Shown here: positions 38,678-49,820 of the stretch, piece by piece
Layout of the letters: the number at the start of each line of letters is the position of its first letter
Numbering within the stretch: position 1 is the stretch's first letter
From: Sanghuangporus weigelae
Lineage: Eukaryota; Basidiomycota; Agaricomycetes; Hymenochaetales; Hymenochaetaceae
Reading direction: 5' to 3'
DNA: 64,000 bases
Assembly (NCBI GenBank): GCA_033182465.1
Contig: CP137320.1
Location: 558,001-622,000 of the forward strand
Notes under the pieces: model-generated
What the model was told of the DNA's origin: nothing
Databases searched by the model: none
Seen by the model: only the letters and a program-made list of their open reading frames with translations
Translations under genes and position numbers: made by a program

Positions 38678-39603
38678 TAGATTCTTTTTCTTTTCGTCCA
38701 AAGTGAAACAACTGGCGAATTCTACTGCAGATTCTGATACAAACCACTCAGGCGTGGATGTGCTAACGGAGATAGAGAAAAATGCAGGAAAATAAAATAA
38801 AATCCGAATCCTCAAGTATGGTTACTCTGCACGCGAGCGAGATAGATTCGCGGGAAGCCGAGCTAAGCTGATACTTGAGAGCGGAGTAGTCTTATGTAAT
38901 GGCGTCAAGGATATCATCCGCGATTGACAGAAAATAGTAAATTCTATCAAGTGCCCGCCTCCGCCGAAAGAACACCGAGCAGAGGGAGGCGTAACTCATC
39001 CAGGTACTCGAAATCTAAAATAGGACAAGCGCCTCCTTACCTCGTGTAACGACGACAACCGAGCGTACCGCACGGAAATATACGAGCAATCGAAATGATC
39101 AAGAGTAATTTAGGTGCTCATGACGGCATGTATAGATGGATGGAATGGTATTGGCCGAACGTTCAGTAACTCACGGAACCAAAGGGACCACCGAGGAGGG
39201 ATCAGATCTTAGATGTAGGCCGCTAAGTGATTTTCCTCCATTCTTCCTGTGACTTGCACGCGCATTATTCCATTATGATCTTGTACACCGATCAATCATA
39301 AGGTAGATGTATGTGCCTCTCAGGAATGTGACAATGAGAGAGGAACTTTTCGGATTGAAATTGTTACTTGACGAATTGTGATTAGTCGAAGATTCGACAT
39401 ACAAGGTGAATCGGTCTCTGACCTGGACGAGGAATGATTATCTTAGATTCTTTTTAGGCGCGTAACAGAAATATAGAAGGCGGCCTCGATTAGACGATAA
39501 CACAAAATATGATATCTTGTCTCAAGTGTTGTCTCATCCAACGTGAATTACGCATTGCTAATGATACAGTATAACACAAGTAATACAGAATCTACAGAAA
39601 AAG
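38678..39603. other. Intergenic stretch with no recognised feature
   Basis: About 0.9 kb between the U6 downstream region and the end of the C2H2 gene. I see no long open frame, tRNA arm or repeat. Part is probably the 3' UTR of the C2H2 gene. Confidence 0.4.
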
Positions 39604-41213
39604 CTAATAGTCGTAACGTGTTGAAGTGTGAATGGCGGTTGACTGGCGAGCAGCTCGACGACGCCGTGGTCGATTGACCGTGCTGGAGGAAGTATGCAAT
39701 GGCGCAACGAAAGCGAGCGTCTCCACCTCCATTTTGCGTTTCTCCTGCATCTCCAATTGCGTATTTCGTCTCTTCCTTCTCTTTCCTACGCATTTGCTGT
39801 TGTGTCGTGTTAATGCATCCTTCCTGCAGAGCTCCAAAAGACATTTTGGGCAAACAATCCTGGGTCGTCGATGCTGGTGCTCAAGGTGCCGCTTCATATC
39901 ATTCTTACGCTTGAAGCCTGTGATAGTACACCGTTCGCATTTTTCCGGTGGGATGCGGGCCGCCTTATAGCGAAGAAACATCTTGTCCGTTTTACATATT
40001 CTGGCGTAAGTCCATCTGCCTTCATCGGGGGCGTCTGCATCCACAACTTTCGTGTGGTCATTTGTTTTGCGCGTTTTCCTTGGTCGAGATGTAGATGCGC
40101 GTGCACACCTCTTCCGCTTCCGGGAATCTGTGGGTTGTGCCTCGGGGATTTCGTCCCAATCTCCCACTTCGTCTTCGCCATCTTCGTCTTCGCCATCTTG
40201 AATTTCTTTTCTTGCGATTATCTCCACCCTTTTTGTGCCCTCAAGAGCCGCGCGCCTCTGACCGACTTTACGTGAGTAAGTTGCAAAGTCATCGCTGTCC
40301 CGCGATGTCATGCTATCTTGCATCACTACATCATCGTCAGAATGAGAAGGCGCCATTGCATCGAGCGCCATTGCATCGAGCGTCATTGCATATTTGTTCA
40401 GGTCTGACTCAACGCTATTTGCTGCCGGAAATGTGGTGGCCTGTGATGTTTCTTCAGCGTACATTCCAAATCAACGAGGGTTCTACATACCAACTCGAAC
40501 GTCTCAACTAATGTCTCGTCACTCTTGTTGAGGATTGCGTCTACGAGATGGTGGTCGCCATCTTCGGATGCAGTGTCTTCATCAATCGACATTGGAGTCA
40601 ACGGTCGCTTTTCGTAGTCATCAAACAGTGGTGTGTAGGGGTTTTGATCTTCAGGAAGTTCAAAGTCTAGAGGACCATCAATCGCCGGAGTGCAAGGACC
40701 AGCAAGCAGGAGTGACCCATCCACGACCGTTTCTTGTTTGATGTATGAGCAATCGATATTCCGCACGGTATCTGCAGCCTCCGGGTAGTCTACCGCAATG
40801 CCCTTGAGCTCAAATTCTAAGTATTGGGTGGTAGAATCGATCGGCAAAGTACCAGCGTGTGGTTTGACAAGTGGTGTCATAGGGAAGAATGACTCGTCCG
40901 AGTATGAGGGAAGTGAGGAGACAAACGACGCATCCGAGGAATCCGGGAACAGTGGTGATGTAGGGATACTCGGTAAAAGCGGAGGCATCGCGAAGAACTC
41001 CTTGATACCGTGCTCCCTGCACAAGAAATCGATATTGGGAAAGTTGTTGAAGTCCTCTGCGAAGGTGTCATCGATGGTCATGGAATCATTGAAATCGAAA
41101 TCAGGATCAGTGTCGTAGGGCGCCAACATTAAGTTTGGATCGCCTAACGCTGTGTAGGGCTCGTACATGTTGTTATCGTCGTACAGCGGGAAACGGTCTG
41201 TTACGCTGGACAT
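39604..41213 (-). CDS. C2H2-type zinc-finger protein, putative transcription factor
   Basis: Starts MSSVTDRFPLYDDNNMYEPY at 41213. Exon 1 runs to about 40488, where GAGTTG|GTATGT joins across an intron to GCCACCACATTT (exon 2 from about 40445), giving ETFELATTFPAANS. The N-terminal ~240 residues are acidic and Ser/Pro-rich, like an activation region (FFPMTPLVKP, PLTPMSIDEDTASEDGD). Exon 2 carries the basic patch SRKRKRCARASTSRPRKTRK. A C2H2 finger follows, CERCTITGFKRKNDMKRHLEHQH, and then CPKCLLELCRKDALTRHNSKC, in which the last ligand is Cys rather than His. A Lys/Arg-rich tail closes it (RRRRAARQ). A short repeat MTLDAMALDAMA sits after the splice. No closer family is recognised. Confidence 0.78.
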
Positions 41214-41771
41214 GAGCTTCTAGGAAAATATGCTGGAGTGCCAACTTGAAAGCAGAGTCAAGAGAACCACTAGTGAGGGGGTGGCTGAGAGTGAAATTGA
41301 GCAAGCAATGCATGGCCGGGCGTCAATCTAATATACGTTCCGCAGACAAACAAAGGCACGTAAGCATGTCGCAGTCAGTCTTACCCACCAGTTTCTGAAT
41401 CTGCCCTATCAAGTCCAAAGGGCCACTGTTGACAAAATCGAAAGGTACCAAGCACAAGAAGAACGGCACGGTCCGACGGGATCTTTTCAGTTCAGAATGG
41501 ACAATCCGAACCACACGACCGGATAGCCCGACTCCCGGCCACCATCAGAGTACATCGAGATAAGATCATGAAGAAGGGAGTAGAAAATCAGGGATGAATC
41601 GAGTTAACGTTAAGTTTCGGCTTTGTTACCGGATCACAAAACGATTAAGGAGAATAACTAGTGGCATTATAGTGTATTTTCCTTCCGAAACAAGATTAAA
41701 TGGGGAAAAAGTTCGATGGCGTACTATCTGAGCGCTGACTGTGCGCACAAAGGGCTGGAGGATTTATCCAA
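41214..41771. other. Intergenic spacer
   Basis: Between two minus-strand genes; it should contain the C2H2 promoter and the CMR1 3' UTR. No distinct element. Confidence 0.4.
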
Positions 41772-44076
41772 TCAGTCTGGGAGGTTGACAGGCGCCCATA
41801 ACACGCATCGGCCACTGGCATTCCCTGATGCCGCGCGCTCGACAATACTGGGATGAGAGCAGGTGACTGCTTGGACTGCAGAAACTCTTGAAACAAATCA
41901 GGTCAATATTTTCAAAGCCGTATTTACTCATGTCACTCACTTGTTTCTATCAGATAATTGCGCAAGAAGATCACCCTGAAAAATGATTAGTGATCCCGGC
42001 TCCTGCTAGAAATACATTCTCAATCGTACCTTGCCACTGTAAATATCCAACGAGTGTTTCATGTTTCCCACCTGTGAGTGGTTAAAATTCAGCAAAATAG
42101 ACACGAGAAAAAATCAATTGAACGAACCGTGAAATGAGGATACACATCAGGGTTTGGTGACCATTGAGTTTTGAAAACTGTCACCCATCTTCCCTGATCG
42201 ACGTCAAGTCAAATAAATAAGTAATGTTGAAAAGGATAGATGAACCGGAGGTGCATTGGCTTGACACTCGAGCGAGTCCCTCGGCATTCTCGGAAAATAC
42301 AGACTTACCGTTTGACAATCATGCCTGATAGTACAGAAGGGCTTGAAGGAACGGAATGCACCTCCTTTTTGCAACTGTTCGTGGACATCCCAAACTATCA
42401 GGATAAGAGCGGAATACAACAAGTCAGACCGTCAACCACACAAAGGACGAAAAAGAATGGAAGAACGGACTAGTACGATAGCAACAAAGAATGGAGAGAA
42501 CGTACTTCGGAGATTATCGTCATAACTTGTGCTGACGATACTTCTTCCTCTCGGATCCCAGTATGCGGCACTGACCGATTTACTATGCGGCCATTCCGCC
42601 AAAAGCGTATTCTTACCAAATGGAGAGGACAAGAATTTCTGCGTCTGATCTGGCTCATAACATCTGGGATATTCGTTGTCGACAAGCATGCTTACGGGCA
42701 CGCCTCTTAACTTACGCGCGTCCCAGATTCTACAGCCATGTTATTACCAGTCGAGAAAAGCTCAATGAAAAACGCACGTCATCTTTCTGCTATTTGAGCT
42801 GAGCAGTAACTTCCCTGGCTCGGACGGATTTACGCTGACACAACCGATTTTTTGTTCCGATAAGAACCATCGGCGTGCTTTTGATTTATCCTCTCGTAGA
42901 TCAAGGTGAGTCAAGCCGCCTTCTGTATCTGATACCCACAGCTCATTCCCCGACGGAGGAAGATCGAAGCCTGAGATGAGGACATTTTCCATGGCAAAGA
43001 TCTCGCGGGAGACACCAGTGACGAACGATGTATTGCGAATTGTGCAGTCATACGCACTAGTAATGACCTTTACGAACATAAAGTCAACTGGAGCCAACCC
43101 TATAATCGAATCAAACTTACGCTATGAGAATCGATCGGGTCAAATTTTATACAAGAAAGAGAGGATTTCGCAGTTGCAGGCCAGTGCGGTTGCAGTCGCC
43201 AATACCTGCCGCCTTCACGATCATCCACGGACGGCACATCCTCGTCCTCGTTTGGCACTTCGTCAGGAGGTGCTCTTGCGTCCCAGATGCCAAGTTGTCC
43301 GTGCTTGTCCCCAAAGAATATGAGGTCCTTTGATTTCTCAGGATGATAAGCGGAGCTGTAGATCCGATCCTGAGTGACCTTAGCACGGCTAACGACCTTC
43401 ATGTTCTGCAGGCGTTCTCTGAGATGTTCAATTTCTTCCTTCTCTTTCGTTTTGTCCTCAAATACGAAAGCGTCCCCAGCCGCAGTTCGTCGCGGCTGTG
43501 GCTTCTTGACGATTGTTTGCAGAGTAGAAAAGAGTGCCGACTTCTCGTCTTCCGTTGCTTCTTCGAGCTCCGTGAGCGTTGAAAAGTCAAGATCATGGTG
43601 TCTAGGCTTTTTAGCCTCTCTTGCACGTTCTTCGGCCTCCAAACGCCCCTGTTCTTCCTGCCGACGTCTCAACTCCTCTTCCGCCTGAGACAACATATGA
43701 TATGGTTAAAGGAAACATTTGGAGTAGCCCCGGAGATTCAACCCACCTCACGCTTACGTTTCTTCGATGGACTCTCATTCGGGTCGACGACCGGCTTGCG
43801 CAGACGAAGGGACTGCCGCCGCGGTTCCGGTACAGTCGGCTTTTCGCGTTTGACTTTCTTCGCAGGTTGTATAGGCTTTGCTTTCTTCTCGATTTCTATT
43901 TCGCGTTTACGCGAAACAATATTTGCTGCTGCATCTTTTAGATTTAGCGAATCAAGAAGAGCCTGGTTCCGAGCGATGTTGGCTTGACGCTCGAGCTCGC
44001 TGTGGAATGAAGTGAGCGTTGAAGTGAAGATCGGAACCAGAAGTGTTTGTGCGTACTATTCTGTTAATTTTGGCAT
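41772..44076 (-). CDS. CMR1: DNA damage-binding WD40 protein Cmr1 (WDR76 family)
   Basis: Cmr1/WDR76 is a nuclear WD40 protein that binds damaged DNA and gathers at stress-induced foci. Exon 1 is MPKLTEY from 44076, then an intron and ELERQANIARNQALLDSLNLKDAAANI, a conserved family start. A basic region follows (RRQSLRLRKPVVDPNESPSKKRKREAEEELRRRQEEQ). The propeller includes KVTQDRIYSSAYHPEKSKDLIFFGDKHGQLGIWDAR, SSLSCIKFDPIDSHSVYTSAYDCTIR, ELWVSDTEGGLTHLDLRE, KLLLSSNSRYLRIWDARK, SVSAAYWDPRGRSIVSTSYDDNLRIWDV and a last blade ending GRCVLWAPVNLPD. LRLRKP and the initiating ELERQ block are the best family markers. Numerous short introns; the C-terminal ones are 42-60 nt. Confidence 0.9.
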
Positions 44077-44238
44077 TATGGCAGCGTCCGAACTTTGAGA
44101 GAAGTGAAATCCAAATCCACAGGTAGTCACGGTGCCCAGACGCGCCCTGTCACACGAATGTCACGGATACTCACGCCACACAAGAATACAGCGGCGATCA
44201 CTATCGATCTCAAATGTACATACTATCTTAAACCTATC
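44077..44238. promoter_or_regulatory. Short divergent promoter CMR1/twinfilin
   Basis: 162 bp between the two starts. It carries AGACGCGCCC, an ACGCG core (about 44146-44155), which could fit the DNA-damage/S-phase role of CMR1. Inference only. Confidence 0.4.
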
Positions 44239-45579
44239 ATGTCCGCTGCATCTGGCATAGGGATATCAAAAGACCTGTCCGAGACATTTGCTTCAGCAGT
44301 AGAAGGAAGCACTGTTCGCTTCATCAAAGTAGCGATCGAAAATGGTATGTTCAGATGTCCGTCCTGTTCAAATCATGAGCTGGTCCAATCATTTACATTG
44401 TAATCGCAGAAACTTTAGTGCCAAAGGGTACCACGGACATCGAGGGTGCCACTCTGGAAGATGATCTTGTGAAACTGCAAACTTTGCTGGAAGATAATGA
44501 GCCTGCATATGTCCTGGCACGCATTGGTAGTCCAAACGATGTCGGATGGATAGCAATCTCATATATACCAGATGCAGCGAATGTGCGGGGAAAGGTATAT
44601 TGAATCGGCTTACTCTATGTGAGCCCTTGCCTAATATATGACCAGATGCTTTATGCTTCAACACGATCCGCCCTCACAAAATCCCTCGGCTCTGCGCATT
44701 TCTCTGATAGTCTGTTCGCAACGTCTAAAGCAGACATTACACCACAAGCATACGCAGCTCACAAAGCTCATCATGCTGCTCCTCAACCACTTTCAGCACG
44801 TGAACAAGAAATAGCGGATGCTCGTGCTGCAGAACGAGCCGCTGGAGGCGCGTACGAAGGAAGCACTGCCAGACGGAACCATGTTGGCCAAACTGTGGGC
44901 ATGAGATGGAGCGATGAGGCAAAAAAGGCTGTCAAAGATCTAGGTCAAGGAAGTGGGAATGAACTTGTTCTTCTGGTAAGTTGAGCTCCGCAGGGTTGGA
45001 TGCCGAGCTGATTGAAACATACAGTCAATTGACGATACCGAGACACTTGTGTTATCGTCTGCTTCGGAATGCCCAATAGAAGAGCTTTCTAAACGCATTC
45101 CTAAGTCAGATCCCTGTATGTTCCCGTTCCTTCTTCAAGAACACTTGCACTGATTAACTTGGTGGACAAGCATTTGCCTTTTATGCATGGTCGCACGGTC
45201 ACGGCTCTCCTTCCAGTGCAAAACGAGACATAAGTACGGTTCCACTCTTTCAGAAAGAACAGGGTCTGACCATTTATGTTTTCTAGTATTCATTTATTCA
45301 TGTCCATCCTCTTGCTCAGTCAAGAATCGCATGATTTATTCGTTGCAAGCGCGCGCACTGCACCACGCTGCTAAATCTCACCTGGCTGATATGCCCTCGG
45401 TTCTCTCGGAGCGTAAGATTGAAACGTCTGACCCAACCGAGCTTAACGAGGGTTTCCTGAAAAGCGAACTTGGCCTAGACGCTTCTGCCAGTCCAGCGGG
45501 AAGCGGAACAAACACACCAAGACCAGGTGGGCAAGCGCCAGGGTTTGCAAGACCTAAGGGGCCTGGAAGGAAGCGCTAA
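44239..45579 (+). CDS. TWF1: Twinfilin (tandem ADF-H actin-binding protein)
   Basis: Twinfilin has two ADF-homology domains that bind ADP-actin monomers and filament barbed ends. Start MSAASGIGISKDLSETFASAVEGSTVRFIKVAIENE. ADF-H 1: TLEDDLVKLQTLLEDNEPAYVLARI, GWIAISYIPDAANVRGKMLYASTRSALTKSLGSAHFSDSLFATSKADI. A linker (LSAREQEIADARAAERAAGGAYEGS) leads to ADF-H 2: VGMRWSDEAKKAVKDLGQGSGNELVLLSIDDTETLVLSSA, PCFAFYAWSHGHG, FIYSCPSSCSVKNRMIYSLQARAL. The C-terminal tail ends GFARPKGPGRKR, the basic phosphoinositide/capping-protein-binding motif of the family. About seven short introns are needed. Confidence 0.94.
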
Positions 45580-45917
45580 ATTTTGGGTATATAGACCGTT
45601 GATGAACTACGTGTAGTCCTATCTCCAGCATATTGTATCCAAAGAGATTTTGTCATATCAGCATCAGTCACATCAAGTGAAGAGATAAATATATTCATCG
45701 TGAAATCATTACATATGATTACAGATATGGCCGTACATGATATGAAGCAATAATTAAGTGCAGTCTACATTGATCCTATCAGGTCGAGGTATTGTGGATA
45801 GAACTTGGGAGAAACGGCATTGTGCAGAGCAATACGAAAACAGAAGCACTCATGTCCACTGAGATTTCCGAAAGTTGAAGCAGGGAAAATGCTTGATGTC
45901 TAAAGTATAGTTTTTGA
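45580..45917. other. Convergent intergenic spacer
   Basis: 3' ends of twinfilin (+) and CDC45 (-). No additional feature seen. Confidence 0.5.
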
Positions 45918-48284
45918 TCACCACCTACGTCCACCTTCACACAGTGTTTGAAGAAAGAGCTCAAGGTCTTCCTTCTTAATTTGCAGAACATTGGTATCGA
46001 AAGTGCCATGACGAACTCGTGCGTTGCACCTCTCCTTCGCATCAAGGAACGCAAGACCGAACTCACTATTAAAAAAAAGATTAGTAAGTAGAAGGTTGCA
46101 TAGAAATGAATGGCACTTACTTCTTCCGCACATCGCCAAGTTCCAAAGCCGCATTGATACCAAGAACGAGATACGTCCCTTCGCGTTCATCAAGAGCCGC
46201 CACGACGAGTGGTAGGCTTTTCTTCTTAGATTGAGAGTGAACGGTTCGAGAAGAAGTTACACGGTCGCGCATTGCGTCCACGAGCCAACGTGCTAGACGT
46301 GCTAGAGGCCCGGGAGCACAGAAGAGCGAGAGGTCTGGTCCTTGCGTAAGTAGCACAACGCGGTGGCCACGCATCGTACGTGCTGCTTTTGCATCGATCA
46401 AGGCGGAGCCAGTCCGAATCACTGCACGATGCAGACTCATTGAAAGACGGAGCGCATCTCGAAGTTGTGTGATACTAGTTTGATAAATTGCTTAAGTTAT
46501 CGATAACGCGACTAAGTCGACTTCACTTACTCATTGAGCGCATCAAACGCCGTCCAGAAATTCCGGATCCACCACGGCAACTGTTTCGTTGTCTTCTGTT
46601 CCTCGGTGTCGTCAATATTCGGTTTCTGCATTCGGAGCTGACCGCCAGGAGGGATATTCTCTCGTTCATCGTCTCGCCATCTGTTCTGTTGTTGCCCGTG
46701 CAGTTGCCAAAGATGGCCACCACCAAACCATTCACCACCGTTCCGCGCGCCCTCAATTTCCACTTCTAATCGAACGCCGCCAGCAGCATCGAGCAAAGCA
46801 CTAACAGCTTCGACGCCATCTGCCGCACTGAGTGGAGGTGCACGATACCCGCAACAGCGAGTAAAGGATGGATAAGACAATTCAATCATGCCGTATTCCG
46901 GAGTGATTGCTTCCAGCTTCGCGTGTAAGTCCTTCTTAAGGGCCATATCCATATGCGAATAAGGCTGCTGACTCTGAATCGTAGAGAACCTACACAAAGG
47001 AGTTATTGACGAAACATCATAAGAACAAGGCGGATGAGAGCATACCCCATCTTTGCCAGAAGTCCGTGTAAGCGTTTGCGGCCTTTCTCCCTCCAGATAT
47101 TAAGTTTACTCGCAACGTAGCCAGAGTGCATCATAGCGTCGTAAAGGTTCCAATGTCGCCAGAGCATAAAACGTAAATCTTCGCCTATTCGTATCGAATT
47201 ATCGTCCGGCCCCCGAGCGCAATTCAATGCATAATGACGGCGATCATCTTTGTCGTCCTTGTTTAACCGTTTGACCTCCCTCTCGTATATCACATAGTAC
47301 TCCTCATACTTGTGTCGGGAGATACGTGAGGTGGTATACTGAAACGTAAGGCCTAGGATTGCGAACCATAGAAGATCATTGTCGGATCGTGAAAGAGCTC
47401 CTGCCAGGATGTAAACGGTCGAGGAAGCCGCCTGTCCGTAGTAAGTACCTGCCATGTAGTACCTTTCTACTACTGCGGAAAAATGTACTCGCTCCTCAGG
47501 GGTTATTCGGTTTGGATCCTAATCATTCTTCAGCATTTGTCCGCAGATGAATCTGCTTCTGACACTCACATCCTCAAGTCTACGTCGTTTTCGTTTCAAA
47601 CCAGGAGACGAACGTCTTCGCTTTCCAGATGATGCAGTATCATGCAGTTCTTGATCTTCATCATCTTCACTACCTTCTTCCTCATCTTCCTCGCCCTCTT
47701 CATCTTCATCATCCTCATCCTCGTCTTCATCTGGACCGTAAGCGAGAGCTTCCCAGGCCTTCTTTTGTTCCTGAAGTTTTTCTGCGTCGCCATCATCCCA
47801 TACCACGATCCTCTCATCCGGCCCAAATAGTGATGACAGATTTTGAGGTCGATTGGAATCAATGACATGTACTCGCAGGTGCTCAGGGAACTCGCCAAAC
47901 CAATCTTCAGACGGCAAATCGAGAATAGCACCCATATTGATGAGAATAAGCGTGCGTAGCTACATTGGAGTTACACATTAGATTTTCAATTAAGCGTAAA
48001 CTTTAACCGCGTACCTCGGTATTGGAGACCATCTCGTCGCGAAGTCGCTCCAATTCATTCATCCCAGACACAGGAATAATACGATACATAATGTCGTCCC
48101 TCTTAAATAGATCCCCGAGCATCCTCGATGCACACAGTGCATCAACGTCAGGAGCGACAAGCATGATAAGTGAGCTAGCCGAAGATTGTGGCGAACGACG
48201 ATGAGTGGCTAATATGTCTTGGTACGCCTCCTCATACCCGCGCTGTGAGGGCTTCTGGAATTGTGGTGGAGGCAGGTAGACCAT
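45918..48284 (-). CDS. CDC45: DNA replication initiation factor Cdc45
   Basis: Cdc45 is the DHH-fold subunit of the CMG replicative helicase. Start MVYLPPPQFQKPSQRGYEEAYQDIL. The DHH-like core is APDVDALCASRMLGDLFKRDDIMYRIIPVSGMNEL. Next are LINMGAILDLPSEDWFGEFPEHLRVHVIDSNRP and IVVWDDGDAEKLQEQKKAWEAL. A long acidic loop follows (DEDEDEDDEDEEGEEDEEEGSEDDEDQE) with a basic end KRKRRRLED. The helical domain is RVHFSAVVERYYMAGTYYGQAASSTVYILAGALSRSDNDLLWFAILGLTFQY, and then SYPSFTRCCGYRAPPLSAADGVEAVSALL. C-terminal blocks: FWTAFDALNDITQLRDALRLSM and KNEFGLAFLDAKERCNARVRHGTFDTNVLQI. Introns lie at about 47950-48015, 47480-47575, 47000-47050, 46475-46530 and 46075-46125. A single ACGCG core lies upstream at 48476-48480. 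Confidence 0.95.
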
Positions 48285-49152
48285 CGAGTCGACTCCAGGT
48301 GTACAAAGCGACTCCGAGTACCAGAAGAATTTTGGAGGGGGACGGAAGCGAGGGGGGGGGACTCTTGCAGATCGTGATAGACTTGGTAGTAGACACGCTT
48401 AAATCCTGACCAAAACACCGATCTCGTGATTTCCCCCCTCGTCACGTCCTGCGCTTAGCACGTGCTTGTGACTAAACGCGACATCCACAAGTCGCTTGGA
48501 CTCAGCGGCTTCCCTTGTTCCTGTCTGACATCTGTGCTTTGATCAATTCAATCCTTCCACGTACAGCTCACCATTAAGGAGACATGTTTCTATGCAGCTT
48601 GTAACCTGTGGTTTCGTGGCATGCTTCCGAAACTTGAGAAGTGCTAGAAAGGCAACTCATGGATGTTCCTAGTTGCGGGCAATATTGTCGCGCTGTCCGC
48701 TTGAAACGCCGTTTATAATTTGCGTATGTATCCATATCTGCTTCACAACGACTTATATGCTACGTACGGGACTAACATTAATGCCGGTGGCTCGTGTAGA
48801 ACTAGTGCTTTTACGCCTCCCTGAATGGTGGCCACACCTCGTTCCTAAATTCATGTATAAGCGCTCAAGCTACGTGTTCTTCTTGTCATTCCACTATCCG
48901 CAAACTCTCGCAGCTTGTTGCACCTCACGCGCTCTGCTCTCTATCACTGCTGTTTTCCGGTGTCCCGCTTCCAGCATGCGATCTTCTGGACCATTACCTA
49001 TCCATCGCTCCTCTCCAGGATCAAAAGATTCAGATTTGTTGACAAGAATTGGTTATTACTCGCGATCCGACCAGCCATGCATGCTCCCGTTCAGAGTTGG
49101 TCCATAGGTTTCTTAGATTCTTAAATTCTCCTTGACCAGTTACCTGCCGTAG
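48285..49152. other. CDC45 upstream region and unresolved sequence
   Basis: The first ~200 bp should include the CDC45 promoter (CACGTG near 48459, ACGCG at 48476). Beyond that, an open stretch on + (48915-49124, reading RIKRFRFVDKNWLLLAIRP) looks mildly protein-like. I could not splice it to the block that starts at 49153. Confidence 0.3.
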
Positions 49153-49554
49153 GTTGGTGATATTGTTTGGGCCCGTTCGAATGGAAGATGGGCATTCGGT
49201 GTTGTCGTGAGCAGTCATGACTTGCTGCAGAATCAAGTAATTATTTCTTGCCTTATTCCTTGTATCTTCCTTATATCTTCTAACGATGTTATTCAGAATG
49301 AAACTCAGCTTATTCCAACATACACCGTCCTCACTCGTGGTGGCTCACCCTATGAACTGACTCTCGTGGCTCTGTCGCCACTCTTCGGATCACTCAAGCC
49401 AGCGAACACATATGTGGCTGCGCTTCTTCGTGCCGAAGGCGTCTTCCCTCTCAGTGGTACGGATCATGCAGACATTCTGGACTTGCAAATAAAGGCGCAT
49501 GCGTGGATCGATCGGAGAGGTAGTCAACTTAGGATGCAAAATGTGGTCTCATAG
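49153..49554 (+). CDS. Unidentified protein, C-terminal part resolved only
   Basis: Two exons in one frame (49153-49239 and 49308-49554), joined by a GTAATT...TTCAG intron, read VGDIVWARSNGRWAFGVVVSSHDLLQNQ. They continue NETQLIPTYTVLTRGGSPYELTLVALSPLFGSLKPANTYVAALLRAEGVFPLSGTDHADILDLQIKAHAWI and stop with MQNVVS. The first block resembles a Tudor/PWWP-like barrel start (VGDIVWAR...GRW), but that is weak. The codon use and the clean splice suggest a real gene whose 5' exons lie upstream and were not resolved. I do not recognise a family. Confidence 0.4.
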   Translation, partial: VGDIVWARSNGRWAFGVVVSSHDLLQNQVIISCLIPCIFLISSNDVIQNETQLIPTYTVLTRGGSPYELTLVALSPLFGSLKPANTYVAALLRAEGVFPLSGTDHADILDLQIKAHAWIDRRGSQLRMQNVVS

Positions 49555-49820
49555 GTGTGTAAAAGTTACCTATGTGTGCATAATTTATATGCCGACAAGT
49601 CTTCAGCACTAGAACTGTATGACGGTGATCTTTATATTTTACGAGCAAGTTTCTTGTATTTTTATTTCTCTAGATCTGTGAGCGTGTGTTCTATCGTACG
49701 TAAACTTATCCGTTGTCGGGTATTCCCGCGAGCGCTGATCGCAGGTTACCCGAAAGCTCACTCTAAGTTGCGTGTGCAATCTTTCATTCTTTCTTTCGAG
49801 TGCTCTACAAGACGGACGAA

